DNA of 32,264 nt from Dehalococcoidia bacterium (GCA_023229725.1 JALNYR010000008.1:1-32264), one strand, 5' to 3'; positions 8,369 to 16,119 are shown, counted from the first letter of the stretch. Notes: generated from the letters alone by a model not told the origin. A program made the numbers and translations.

Positions 8369-9037
8369 ATGGGCAGCGTCACGCTACCGGTTGCTTTCGC
8401 CCTGGGCATCGCTTCATTCGCATCGCCGTGCGTCGTTCCGCTGGTGCCGGTCTACCTGGCAAACATCGCCGGGCTGTCGGTCCTGGGCGACACTCCTCCC
8501 TCGCGCCGGCACATCATAGTCAGCACGCTGCTCTTCGTCGCAGGGTTCTCCCTGGTCTTCATCCTCATGGGCACGGCGCTCAACGCGCTCATGGGCGGCA
8601 TTACGATGGTCGTGAAGCAGCGCATCGCGGGCGCCCTGCTTGTCGTCTTCGGCGTGTTCCTGTACGCCGCCACGAAAATCCCACAGCTGACCTTCCAGCG
8701 CCGGCTCGGCCTGAACCGGGCGCACGGCACGGGGTATGTCCGCTCGTTCGCACTCGGCGCCATATTCTCCATCGGCTGGACGCCGTGCATCGGGCCCATC
8801 ATAGGCGGCGTGCTGGCGATGGCCGCCTTCGGAGGCAACGCGCTCGCGGCCGTTGCGCCGCTGACTGCCTACAGCCTCGGCCTGGGCGTGCCCTTCCTCA
8901 TCATGGCAGCACTGCTGGGTACGGCGGCAGGCTCCCGGCTCATGCGATGGATGAATCAACGTGCCCACGTGGCGACCGCCATCGGCTCGATAACACTCGT
9001 AGTCGTCGGTGTGCTCATGTTCACCGGCGTCATATGA
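8369..9037 (+). CDS. ccdA: CcdA/DsbD-type transmembrane thiol reductant transporter
   Basis: This 222-residue protein has about six membrane helices and belongs to the CcdA family, which carries reducing equivalents from cytoplasmic thioredoxin across the membrane to extracytoplasmic thiol proteins. The two redox cysteines lie in the expected membrane motifs: FASPCVVPLVPVYL (Cys21, helix 1) and GWTPCIGPIIGG (Cys140, helix 4). The frame is open further upstream to a GTG at 8333, but ATG 8369 places the first helix normally. The next gene, 31 bases downstream, encodes a thioredoxin-like lipoprotein, the natural partner. Together they could serve cytochrome c maturation or repair of exported thiols; no cytochrome genes are in the window to decide. 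Confidence 0.92.
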   Translation: MGSVTLPVAFALGIASFASPCVVPLVPVYLANIAGLSVLGDTPPSRRHIIVSTLLFVAGFSLVFILMGTALNALMGGITMVVKQRIAGALLVVFGVFLYAATKIPQLTFQRRLGLNRAHGTGYVRSFALGAIFSIGWTPCIGPIIGGVLAMAAFGGNALAAVAPLTAYSLGLGVPFLIMAALLGTAAGSRLMRWMNQRAHVATAIGSITLVVVGVLMFTGVI

Positions 9038-9068
9038 CGACAGACTGCAACACTGCAAAGGGGGCGGA

Positions 9069-9641
9069 ATGACTCACTCGCTTCGCACAATTGCGCCGCA
9101 CAAGGCGCTCGTTCTCCTTCTGGCGACCTCCCTCTTGCTCGGGCTCATGGGTTGCTCCGATGGAGACACCCCCGTGGCGACACCGCCGAGCTCTCCCGAG
9201 GAAATCGAAATGCAGGCGGTGGAAGTGCCGGCGCCGGACTTCACGCTGCCGACGCTCGAAGGGGGCGATGTCACGCTCTCGAGCCTGCAGGGCAAGGTCG
9301 TGCTTCTCAACTTCTGGCAGGTGAACTGTCCTCCGTGCGAAGTGGAGATGCCATGGCTTGAGGCAGCCGCGAGACAGTACGACGGCCAGGCGTATGTGCT
9401 GTCGGTAGGCATCGGGGTCGATACGGCCGCCGCACGCGCGTTCGTCGGCGAAGGTGACCTGCAGATGCTGGTGCCGCTGGACACGAAGGCGCTGGCCGCC
9501 CAGATGTACTCCGTGGGCTACACACCGACCACGTTTCTCATTGACCGCGCGGGCATCGTTCGTTATGTCAAGGTCGGCGGATTCGCGCGCGCCGTAGACA
9601 TCAGCGCCGCCATCGGCTTCACGCTTGCCGGAGGCGCCTAG
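9069..9641 (+). CDS. TlpA/ResA-type thioredoxin-fold lipoprotein
   Basis: This 190-residue thioredoxin-like lipoprotein is probably attached to the outer face of the membrane. The N-terminus has a hydrophobic stretch (residues 12-27) ending in the lipobox LMGC (Cys29), then a Ser/Pro linker. The redox domain begins at APDFTLPTLEGG and contains the active site NCPPC (Cys87-Cys90) in FWQVNCPPCEVEMPWLE, the layout of TlpA/ResA proteins. YTPTTFLIDRAG supplies the cis-Pro loop. ATG 9069 has a purine-rich GGGGGCGGA site just upstream. It lies between ccdA and a degV gene in an apparent operon; CcdA would keep its CXXC pair reduced. The client, apocytochrome c or another exported thiol protein, is unknown. 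Confidence 0.92.
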   Translation: MTHSLRTIAPHKALVLLLATSLLLGLMGCSDGDTPVATPPSSPEEIEMQAVEVPAPDFTLPTLEGGDVTLSSLQGKVVLLNFWQVNCPPCEVEMPWLEAAARQYDGQAYVLSVGIGVDTAAARAFVGEGDLQMLVPLDTKALAAQMYSVGYTPTTFLIDRAGIVRYVKVGGFARAVDISAAIGFTLAGGA

Positions 9642-9642
9642 C

Positions 9643-10521
9643 GTGACTGTTCGAGTCGTGACGGACAGCACCGCGGACATCCCTGCCGACGTTGCAGAGG
9701 TGCTCGACATCGCGGTTGTGCCCCTCCACATCCACTTCGGGGAGGAGACGTACGAGGACGGCGTCACCATCACGAGCGAGGAGTTCTACCGCCGGCTCAC
9801 CACCGAGCCACACCTGCCCAAGACATCGGCTCCAGCCTCAGGCACGTTCACCGAAGTCTACGAGCGACTCGCGCGAGAGACCGATGAGATAGTCTCGATT
9901 CATATCTCGAGCAAGCTGAGCGCGACGCATTCATCCGCGCTGCTGGGTCGTGAGGCAGCGACGGCCTCGTGCCGGATTGAAGTCATCGACTCGTATTCCG
10001 CATCGATAGGCCTGGGGCTGCTGGCAATCCGGGCTGCGCGCCTCGCACGAGAAGGAGCCTCGCTAGATACTGTCGTGCAGGACATCACAGCGGCCATCCC
10101 CCGCACACACTACTTCGGCGTGGTCGACACGCTGGAGTACCTGCACAAGGGGGGACGCATCGGCATGGCGACAGCCCTGCTGGGCTCCATTCTGAAGGTC
10201 AAGCCGCTGCTGGGACTGCGGGACGGCGTCGCCCACCCCATCGAGCGGGTTCGTGGCAGGCAGAAGGCATTCGACCGCCTCTGCGAGATGGTGGCGGGCT
10301 ACAGCGGCATTTCGAGCCTCGCCATCGCCCACACGACCGCCGAAGAAGAGATGGAGCGCCTCGGCGCACGACTTGCGCAGTTCTTTCCGGCCGACCGCAT
10401 TCTGAGGTCGCGCTGCGGCGCGACGCTGGGAACGTACCTGGGGCCCAATACGCTCTGCGTGGCGCTCATCCGCGAGGATGCGGGAAACGGCCCGACGCCA
10501 GAACCCCGGCACGCGCACTAG
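9643..10521 (+). CDS. DegV family fatty-acid-binding protein
   Basis: This 292-residue DegV-fold protein starts RVVTDSTADIPADVAE and contains KTSAPASGTFTEVYE, the conserved fatty-acid head-group loop (TSxPxxGxF). It also has DSYSASIGLGLLAIRAARLA and the late LEYLHKGGRIGMATALLGS block of the family. DegV proteins (FakB in some Firmicutes) hold a fatty acid for phosphorylation by FakA; no fakA-like gene is visible here. GTG 9643 is chosen: it starts two bases after the tlpA stop, uses GGAGG (9630-9634) inside tlpA, and puts the RVVTDSTADIP strand at the very N-terminus. Tight spacing suggests co-transcription with ccdA and tlpA, although no functional link is known. Confidence 0.92.
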   Translation: MTVRVVTDSTADIPADVAEVLDIAVVPLHIHFGEETYEDGVTITSEEFYRRLTTEPHLPKTSAPASGTFTEVYERLARETDEIVSIHISSKLSATHSSALLGREAATASCRIEVIDSYSASIGLGLLAIRAARLAREGASLDTVVQDITAAIPRTHYFGVVDTLEYLHKGGRIGMATALLGSILKVKPLLGLRDGVAHPIERVRGRQKAFDRLCEMVAGYSGISSLAIAHTTAEEEMERLGARLAQFFPADRILRSRCGATLGTYLGPNTLCVALIREDAGNGPTPEPRHAH

Positions 10522-10527
10522 TGCCGG
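10506..10527 (+). terminator. Hairpin across the degV stop codon
   Basis: CCGGCAC (10506-10512) pairs perfectly with GTGCCGG (10521-10527) around an 8-base loop. A second long-range pair follows: CCGCCGGAC (10550-10558) with GTCCGGCGG (10589-10597). No U-tract follows, so termination is uncertain; this could instead be a structured leader of the next gene. Confidence 0.3.
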
Positions 10528-10662
10528 CTCTCGCCAACGGGGCAGGTGACCGCCGGACAACTGGCGCTCGGTCGCGGCGGGGCCGCCCGTCCGGCGGGTT
10601 GCAGGCGTCGGCCCGTGACGTAAAGCACCACCTCCGTAGAGCGTTCCGGCAGGGAGGGAAGA

Positions 10663-11751
10663 GTGACTGCGGACGACCCCATCTCAGGGCAAGGAAGACC
10701 GGCCCCGGGACAACCACTCAACCTGGCGGCCGGCGCCGCCGCCCCGGTTGTCCCCGACCCCGAGCCGATGCGGCAGGCGCTCGTGCGTCTCAACCTGCTG
10801 TATGAGGGCGAACGAGCTACTCTCACACCTCTCAGCGGCGGCATCGCATCAGACATCTGGAAGGTCGACCTGCCGAAGCAGACCGTCTGCATCAAGCGGG
10901 CGCTCCACCGGCTCAAGGTGAAGGCAGACTGGTTTGTCCCCATCGAGCGGAATCTCTATGAGTGGAAGTACTACGAGATTGCCGGCAGGGCGGCACCCGG
11001 TGCGACGCCGGGTCTGCTGGCCCAGGACAGAGAGGCGTACCTGTTCGTCATGGAGTATCTGCGGCCCGACGAGTACCCCCTGTGGAAGACGCAGTTGCGC
11101 GACGGTCAGACGGATACTGCGTTCTCGCGCGAGGTCGGACGACGCCTCTCGATGATTCACGCGTACACGGCCGCGCGCCCGACGCTCGCCGCGGAGTTCC
11201 CGACCGACGCCATCTTCTACGCGTCGAGGATGGAATCGTACCTTGAAGCCACCGCCGCGGTTCACACCGACCTCAAGGAACCCCTGTTCGCGCTCATCAA
11301 CGCCACGATGCACACGAAGCACGCCCTCGTGCACGGTGACGTGAGCCCGAAGAACATCCTCAACGGGCCGCACGGCCCTGTCATGCTCGACCCCGAGTGC
11401 GCCTTCTACGGCGACCCTGCGTTCGACCTCGCGTTCTGCCTCAACCACCTGCTGCTGAAGTGCCTCTGGAACGCAGAGGCGAGAGACGGCTTCTTCGACT
11501 GCTTCTCCGCTCTGGCCGGCGCCTATCTCCGGGGCGTGGACTGGGAGCCGGCCGACGGCATCGAAGCCCGGACCGCGCACCTGCTGCCGGGGCTCTTCCT
11601 CGCCCGCGTCGACGGCAAGTCGCCGGTCGAGTACATCACGCGGGAAGAGGACAAGAACCTCGTCAGGCATACCGGGCGACAGCTCATCGAGCAGCCGGTC
11701 GAGCGGCTGGCAGAGGTGGCCGCCACGTGGAGAGCTGCACTCAAGGGATAA
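10663..11751 (+). CDS. Aminoglycoside-phosphotransferase-like kinase, unknown substrate
   Basis: This 362-residue protein has the protein-kinase-like phosphotransferase fold. After an unusual Pro/Ala-rich N-terminus (about residues 1-35) come a glycine-rich strand region (LSGGIASDIWKVDLP) and a Lys in CIKRALHRLKV for ATP. The catalytic loop is LVHGDVSPKNIL (His224, Asp226) and the metal site is VMLDPECAFYGDPAFDLAF. The DPE-AFYG wording resembles methylthioribose kinase, whereas HGDVSPKN is closer to the general APH family, so the substrate is open. GTG 10663 follows GGAGGGAAGA. It ends in a convergent arrangement with fabF, with a strong hairpin between. A role in antibiotic resistance should not be assumed from the family name. 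Confidence 0.82.
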   Translation: MTADDPISGQGRPAPGQPLNLAAGAAAPVVPDPEPMRQALVRLNLLYEGERATLTPLSGGIASDIWKVDLPKQTVCIKRALHRLKVKADWFVPIERNLYEWKYYEIAGRAAPGATPGLLAQDREAYLFVMEYLRPDEYPLWKTQLRDGQTDTAFSREVGRRLSMIHAYTAARPTLAAEFPTDAIFYASRMESYLEATAAVHTDLKEPLFALINATMHTKHALVHGDVSPKNILNGPHGPVMLDPECAFYGDPAFDLAFCLNHLLLKCLWNAEARDGFFDCFSALAGAYLRGVDWEPADGIEARTAHLLPGLFLARVDGKSPVEYITREEDKNLVRHTGRQLIEQPVERLAEVAATWRAALKG

Positions 11752-11772
11752 CGACTCCGGGGGAACACAACA

Positions 11773-11808
11773 GTGCGGGCGCCCTGCTTCGAAGCGAGGC
11801 GCCCGCAC
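11773..11808. terminator. Hairpin between convergent genes (possible bidirectional terminator)
   Basis: GTGCGGGCGCC (11773-11783) pairs perfectly with GGCGCCCGCAC (11798-11808), and the loop itself contains GCTTCGAAGC. It sits between the ends of the phosphotransferase (+) and fabF (-) genes. Neither side has a clear U-tract, so its efficiency is uncertain. Confidence 0.55.
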
Positions 11809-11839
11809 GCATGTCCTGGTCCCCTGTGATATGAGTCGG

Positions 11840-13081
11840 TCAGCCCTGGAACTTGCCCAGCGCCACGACCGCGTTCGAACCGCCGAAACCGAACGATTCG
11901 GAAATGGCTGTGTTCACCTGCATCGGGCGTGCCACGTTTGGCACGTAGTCAAGGTCGCACTCAGGGTCCGGCGTCTCGAGGTTGATGGTCGGAGGAACCA
12001 TGGAATCGCGCATGGTGAGGAGTGTGAAGATGGCCTCGACCGCACCGGCTCCGGCCAGCAGGTGTCCTATCATCGACTTGTTGGAGCTGATGGCGAGCTT
12101 CCTCGCATGGTCGCCGAAGGCGAGCTTCAGCGCCGCTGTCTCGGAGCGGTCATTGCTGGGCGTCGACGTGCCGTGCGCGTTGACGTAGTCAACCTGCTCC
12201 GGGGCGAGAGCGGCGTCACGGAGAGCCGTCCGGATGCACCGGGCCTGGTTTGCACTGTCGGCCTCGGTGATGTGATACCCATCGATGTTCGTTGCGTAGC
12301 CGAGCACCTCGCCGTAGATGGTGGCCCCGCGCCGCAGCGCGGACTCAAGTTCCTCGAGAATGAGGATGCCCGCGCCTTCGCCCATGACGAAGCCGTCGCG
12401 GTCCTTGTCGAACGGTCGGGATGCCCGCGTGGGTTCATCGTTGCGGCTGGAGAGCGCGCCCATCCGGGCAAGGCCGGCGATGCCGACCGGGCGGATGTAG
12501 GCCTCCGCACCGCCGGCGATCATGACATCCGCCTCTCCGTACTGGATGTGGCGAAATGCGTCGCCGATGGCATTGCCGCCGGTGGCGCAGGCGGTGACCA
12601 CACACTGGCTCGGCCCCTTCACGCCGTAGGCGATGGCGATTTCCGCCAGCGCCATGTTGGGAATGAAGCCCGTGATGAAGAAGGGCGATATCTTGTCGCT
12701 GCCCTCATCGGCCAGGACATCGAGGTTCCTCTCATACATCGTCATCCCGCCGATGCAGGTGCCGACAACGACGCCGACCCGTTCGGCGTTGTGTTCGTCG
12801 ATGGTGAGTCGCGCGTCCTCCACCGCCATCGCTGTGGCCGCCAGCGCGTAGTGGATGAAGGGGTCCGTCCGGCGGATCTTCTTCTTCTCGATGAAGTCCT
12901 CGGGGGCAAAGTCCTTCAGTTCAGCCGCGATGCGCGTCTTGAAGCCGGTGGCATCGAACCTGGTGATGAGACCGACACCCGACTCGCCCTTCAGCAGCCT
13001 CTGCCACGAGCGCTCGGCGCCGGTGGCCAGCGGCGTTACGGCTCCGACGCCCGTCACAACGACACGCCGCCGTTCCGTCAT
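11840..13081 (-). CDS. fabF: Beta-ketoacyl-ACP synthase II
   Basis: This is a complete 413-residue FabF-type condensing enzyme, which elongates acyl-ACP with malonyl-ACP in fatty acid synthesis. The catalytic triad is visible: Cys165 in VTACATGGN, His303 in NAHGTSTPSND and His340 in SNKSMIGHLLAGAG, with Lys335 in the same block. The C-terminal gate loop SFGFGGSNA is also present. Length and order match the family. Its ATG overlaps the acpP stop codon (ATGA, 13081-13078), a coupled acpP-fabF pair as in many bacteria; the rest of the fab cluster (fabD, fabG) is not adjacent. The strong hairpin at 11773-11808 lies beyond its end. Confidence 0.97.
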   Translation of the reverse strand: MTERRRVVVTGVGAVTPLATGAERSWQRLLKGESGVGLITRFDATGFKTRIAAELKDFAPEDFIEKKKIRRTDPFIHYALAATAMAVEDARLTIDEHNAERVGVVVGTCIGGMTMYERNLDVLADEGSDKISPFFITGFIPNMALAEIAIAYGVKGPSQCVVTACATGGNAIGDAFRHIQYGEADVMIAGGAEAYIRPVGIAGLARMGALSSRNDEPTRASRPFDKDRDGFVMGEGAGILILEELESALRRGATIYGEVLGYATNIDGYHITEADSANQARCIRTALRDAALAPEQVDYVNAHGTSTPSNDRSETAALKLAFGDHARKLAISSNKSMIGHLLAGAGAVEAIFTLLTMRDSMVPPTINLETPDPECDLDYVPNVARPMQVNTAISESFGFGGSNAVVALGKFQG

Positions 13082-13320
13082 GCCGCCTTCGCCATGACGT
13101 AGTTGACGGCATCCTGGACAGTCTGGAGTTTGCTCGCATCCTCGTCGGGAATCTCGATCTTGAAGGCCTCCTCGACCGCGGTGAGCAGTTCAATCATGTC
13201 GAGGCTGTCAGCACCGAAATCGTCCATGAAAGACGCCTCAGGCGTCACTTCGGATTCGTCGATCTCAAGCAACTCAACGGCGAGTTCCTTGAGGCGGGCG
13301 AGGATATCGTCTCTCTTCAT
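13078..13320 (-). CDS. acpP: Acyl carrier protein
   Basis: This is an 80-residue acidic acyl carrier protein. The phosphopantetheine attachment site is Ser39 in FGADSLDMIELL, and the four-helix pattern is normal. The frame stays open further upstream, but ATG 13320 gives the standard length and has a GAGAGGAAGG ribosome site. Ser39 would carry the growing acyl chain for the FabF encoded by the overlapping downstream gene. About 150 bases upstream, up to the trpB-side hairpin, hold its promoter, which I could not pin down. Confidence 0.97.
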   Translation of the reverse strand: MKRDDILARLKELAVELLEIDESEVTPEASFMDDFGADSLDMIELLTAVEEAFKIEIPDEDASKLQTVQDAVNYVMAKAA

Positions 13321-13477
13321 CTTACCTTCCTCTCTCTGATAGGGATGAACACACGGGCAATCCTGCGGGCAAAGCTGTGGGAATCGCCCTGACCCGAAAT
13401 GATACACAGTGGAGCGATGCCGCCGCAACGTCAGAAGCGGACGACGGGGCAACAAGGGGACTTTGACCCGAGACGAC

Positions 13478-13508
13478 TCCGGTGGGGCGGCTCCGCCGCC
13501 CCACCGGA
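13478..13508 (-). terminator. Terminator-like hairpin after trpB
   Basis: A perfect 14-bp stem, TCCGGTGGGGCGGC (13478-13491) with its complement (13495-13508), closes on a 3-base loop just beyond the trpB stop. No U-tract follows on the minus strand. Its GTGGGGCGG core recurs in the hairpin at 22551. Confidence 0.55.
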
Positions 13509-13519
13509 ATGAGACTTGA

Positions 13520-14887
13520 CTAGCTGACCCTGGGCAGATCCGCGAGCGCTTCCTTGACCTTCTCGGAAGGATACTCGTAGTTCTGGAGCTTGCCGGACAG
13601 GTAGGCATCGTAGGCGTTCATGTCGACGTGGCCGTGACCGCTGTGGTTGAAGAGGATGGTCTTGGCCTCGCCCGTCTTCTTGCAGACAAGCGCCTCGTCG
13701 ATGGCGGCCCGTATCGCGTGCATCGTCTCAGGCGCGCTGAGGATGCCTTCGGTCCGGGCGAACAGGATGCCGGCTTCGAAGGTCTCGAGCTGGTGCACCG
13801 CGCGTGCCTCGACGTAGCCGAGCTTCAGCAGGTGTGAGATGATGGGCGACATGCCATGGTAGCGCAGTCCACCGGCGTGGATGGGGGGCGGCATGTAGCG
13901 GTGGCCGAGCGTGTACATCTTGACGATGGGCGCGAGCTTCGCGGAATCGCCGTAGTCATACGCAAACGGTCCCTTCGTCAACGTCGGACAGCTGTAGGGC
14001 TCCACGTTGACGACCCTCAGGTTGGGCTTCGAGCCGTCGAGCTTGTCTTTCAGGAAAGGCAGGAACATGCCGGCCGAGTTCGAGCCGCCGCCGACACAAC
14101 CGACGATGATGTCGGGATACTCGCCGATCTCCTCCATCATCTTCTTGGCCTCAAGACCAATGACCGTCTGGTGCAGCAGCACGTGGTTCAGCACGCTGCC
14201 CAGCGAGTAGTGCGTGTCCTCCCGGGACATGGCATCTTCGACGGCCTCGCTGATAGCAAGGCCGAGGCTTCCGGGGCACTTCGGGTCCTCGGCGAGCATC
14301 TGCCGGCCGACCGACGTATCAGGGCTGGGGCTGGGAACGCACTTCGCGCCCCAGGCCTCCATCATGATGCGACGATAGGGTTTCTGGTCGTAGCTGACCC
14401 TCACCATGTAGACCTTGACCTCGAGGCCGAAGCAGGCGCCGGCAAAGGCAAGGGCGCTGCCCCACTGCCCCGCTCCCGTCTCGGTCGACATGCGCTTGAT
14501 GCCTTCCTTCTTGTTGTAGTACGCCTGGGCGACCGCGGTATTGGGCTTGTGGCTGCCGGCCGGGCTCACGCCTTCGTACTTGTAGAAGATCTTGGCCGGA
14601 GTGCCGAGCGCCTTCTCCAGGCGCCTTGCCCGGAAGAGCGTCGTCGGCCTCCACAGCTTGTAGACGTCACGGACCTCGTCGGGTATCTCGATATACCGTT
14701 CGGTGCTGACCTCCTGCATGATGAGCGCCATCGGGAAGAGCGGGGCAAGGTCGGGCGGAGTGAGCGGCTTCCCGGTTCCCGGGTGCAAAGCCGGCGCCAG
14801 CGGCACGGGAAGATCAGCCTGCACGTTGTACCAGTAGCGAGGCATATCTCGCTCTTGCATTGTGTACTTCACGGTACTGTCAGACAT
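13520..14887 (-). CDS. trpB: Tryptophan synthase beta chain, TrpB2 type
   Basis: This 455-residue PLP enzyme condenses indole with serine to give tryptophan. It is longer than ordinary TrpB (about 400 residues), with the extended N-terminus of the TrpB2 group. The PLP lysine is Lys114 in AGSHKPNTA, the catalytic glutamate is Glu136 in TETGAGQWG, and the phosphate loop is CVGGGSNSAG (about 264-273). NHSGHGHVD lies near the C-terminus. No trpA is adjacent, which is common for TrpB2 and suggests work on free indole rather than in an alpha-beta complex. ATG 14887 follows GGAGGG. The upstream region contains a promoter, a T-box with a UGG specifier and a possible leader peptide, which supports a role in tryptophan supply. 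Confidence 0.94.
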   Translation of the reverse strand: MSDSTVKYTMQERDMPRYWYNVQADLPVPLAPALHPGTGKPLTPPDLAPLFPMALIMQEVSTERYIEIPDEVRDVYKLWRPTTLFRARRLEKALGTPAKIFYKYEGVSPAGSHKPNTAVAQAYYNKKEGIKRMSTETGAGQWGSALAFAGACFGLEVKVYMVRVSYDQKPYRRIMMEAWGAKCVPSPSPDTSVGRQMLAEDPKCPGSLGLAISEAVEDAMSREDTHYSLGSVLNHVLLHQTVIGLEAKKMMEEIGEYPDIIVGCVGGGSNSAGMFLPFLKDKLDGSKPNLRVVNVEPYSCPTLTKGPFAYDYGDSAKLAPIVKMYTLGHRYMPPPIHAGGLRYHGMSPIISHLLKLGYVEARAVHQLETFEAGILFARTEGILSAPETMHAIRAAIDEALVCKKTGEAKTILFNHSGHGHVDMNAYDAYLSGKLQNYEYPSEKVKEALADLPRVS

Positions 14888-14936
14888 TCTGTCCCTCCTT
14901 CATTTCGTTATCAGAGCGTCGGTGTATTGTGCGTCG

Positions 14937-14984
14937 TCAATCTTGTGGCGCCGGCCGGCGCCATCTCCTCGCTGCCTGTTCCAT
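14937..14984 (-). CDS. Possible 15-codon leader peptide upstream of trpB
   Basis: AGGAGG (14995-14990) lies five bases before ATG 14984 and opens a 15-codon frame, MEQAARRWRRPAPQD, ending at TGA 14939-14937. It lies after the T-box terminator and 49 bases before the trpB ATG. Its single Trp codon (14963-14961) forms the first base pairs of an 18-base perfect palindrome (14946-14963) that can fold into a 7-bp hairpin. A ribosome stalled there for lack of Trp-tRNA would alter this hairpin. Translation is not proven; a strong ribosome site and the Trp codon placement are the evidence. Confidence 0.42.
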   Translation of the reverse strand: MEQAARRWRRPAPQD

Positions 14985-15000
14985 CGTGACCTCCTGTGCA

Positions 15001-15033
15001 AAAGAAAAGCCTCTCGCCGAGGGGCGAGAGGCT
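15001..15033 (-). terminator. Intrinsic terminator of the T-box
   Basis: GCCTCTCGCC (15033-15024) pairs with GGCGAGAGGC (15019-15010) around a 4-base loop and is followed by TTTTCTTTT (15009-15001). It is mutually exclusive with the antiterminator formed by the T-box sequence just upstream. Confidence 0.92.
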
Positions 15034-15278
15034 CATGCTTCGCGGTGCCACCCTCAATTGGTCTTGCGACCATCTCAGCGGATACTGCCTGACGGCTATA
15101 TCCCGGGCTGCGATAACGCTGCCCCTGCGCCGAAGCCTACTTGGTTCTCAAACCGTTCGGTTCGGGGCTCCCGGGCCCATTCCAACCCTGCGCAGGTATC
15201 GGCTCGCACCTGACCCGACTCTCTGAACCTCGCCTGTGGTTGTACTATTCCCGATCAGAGCCTGTGCCTATTCGATTG
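15001..15278 (-). promoter_or_regulatory. T-box leader, probably tryptophan-specific, controlling trpB
   Basis: On the minus strand the T-box sequence AGGGTGGCACCGCG (15055-15042) is exact, and pairs with the uncharged tRNA acceptor end. It precedes an intrinsic terminator (15033-15001). Upstream are the stem I hallmarks AGAGAG and GGTGCGAGCC, and the specifier region reads GGAATGGGCCC, so the specifier codon is UGG (15179-15177). A CCGGGAGCCCC stem follows. Uncharged tRNA-Trp would stabilise the antiterminator and allow trpB transcription. AUG or GGG are the only near alternatives in other registers; UGG fits both the usual position and the gene. Transcription should start near 15278. Confidence 0.9.
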
Positions 15279-15284
15279 GCTACC

Positions 15285-15313
15285 ATGGTAGAGTGCAAGC
15301 TCCCGCTTGTCAA
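15285..15313 (-). promoter_or_regulatory. Promoter of the T-box/trpB transcript
   Basis: TTGACA (15313-15308) and TACCAT (15290-15285) are separated by 17 bases on the minus strand: a perfect -35, with a -10 matching four of six. The predicted start near 15278 gives a leader of about 390 bases before trpB. Confidence 0.7.
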
Positions 15314-15367
15314 GTGATGCAGCTGCGGGACGGAGAACCCGGCAGAGTCCACGGTCCGACGAGCGAT

Positions 15368-16051
15368 TCACGCCGCAGCGGACCCGCCCCCGGCTCCGGT
15401 GGAACTGGACGAGGATGAGTCGAGCCTGGCCTGAAGGTCCCGCAGGTTCGCGAGCCCGCCGGCGGTCGACGACGCCCGGTCGAGGAACAGCGCCACACAT
15501 CCCGCGGCGGAGGCGCTGAGGTAGTCGCGTTCCCAGTTGTCCCCCACGTGCACTATCGCGCCCGCGTCCACATCCAATCTGAGGGCGAGCCGCCGGAAGA
15601 ACTGCTCGTCCTTCAGGCGTCCGCATTCCGATGTCGATGAGAAGACGCCGCCGAAGAGGTGACGCACGTCACGCAGCATCGGCTCAAGGAACTCGACCGG
15701 CGTGGACGACGCCACGACGAGCCGGTAGCGGCTGCTGAGCGATTGGAGAACCGCCGGCACCTCGGGATACAGCTCGACCGTCGTCCGGCGCTGCTCCATC
15801 ACCGGTCCGGGGTCGCCCAGGCCGAACCTCCGGAACCAGTAGCCGATGTCGTACCACTCTTCCCGCCCCGGCCCTATCGTCTCGTACTCGGCGAACACGC
15901 GCTCCGCCGCCTCGACGGCGGAGAGACCCCGTGCCCTGCCATACAGCTCCGGCACGACCTCCCGCCATATGGCCCGCGAGAACGCGTGCGTCACCAGCGT
16001 CCCCTCGGCATCAAACGAGACCACCGTTGTGCCACCAAAGTTCTGGGCCAT
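15368..16051 (-). CDS. HAD-superfamily hydrolase
   Basis: This is a protein of about 227 residues with the four HAD motifs: VVSFDAEGTLV (nucleophile Asp14), VVASSTPVEF (motif II Ser/Thr), a Lys in GRLKDEQFF, and HVGDNWERDYLSA (acidic motif IV). The usual second Asp of DxD is Glu16 here, an uncommon variant, so the reaction could differ from a standard phosphatase. A cap domain lies between motifs I and II (about residues 25-90). The C-terminus is a low-complexity Ser/Gly/Ala tail that looks disordered. ATG 16051 is preferred; an in-frame ATG at 16099 would add 16 residues lying in the promoter region shared with the divergent radical SAM gene. Substrate unknown. Confidence 0.85.
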   Translation of the reverse strand: MAQNFGGTTVVSFDAEGTLVTHAFSRAIWREVVPELYGRARGLSAVEAAERVFAEYETIGPGREEWYDIGYWFRRFGLGDPGPVMEQRRTTVELYPEVPAVLQSLSSRYRLVVASSTPVEFLEPMLRDVRHLFGGVFSSTSECGRLKDEQFFRRLALRLDVDAGAIVHVGDNWERDYLSASAAGCVALFLDRASSTAGGLANLRDLQARLDSSSSSSTGAGGGSAAA

Positions 16052-16119
16052 CCGTTCCGGCAATCGTACCATACGATATGCGGGGCACCGATTTGCCACT
16101 CACTCTCCTCGCAGCTACA

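Noticed and set aside
10663..11751. Calling the phosphotransferase an aminoglycoside resistance gene or methylthioribose kinase
   Set aside because: The motifs fit the broad kinase-like family but mix features of both groups; no neighbouring resistance or methionine-salvage genes support either.
11831..13102. Long plus-strand open frame (423 codons) opposite fabF
   Set aside because: It is the antisense shadow of a clearly recognisable fabF with all catalytic residues; the translation is Arg/Gly/Ala-rich with no family features.
13856..14989. Long plus-strand open frame opposite trpB
   Set aside because: Antisense of the conserved TrpB2 coding sequence; long antisense frames are expected in GC-rich DNA.
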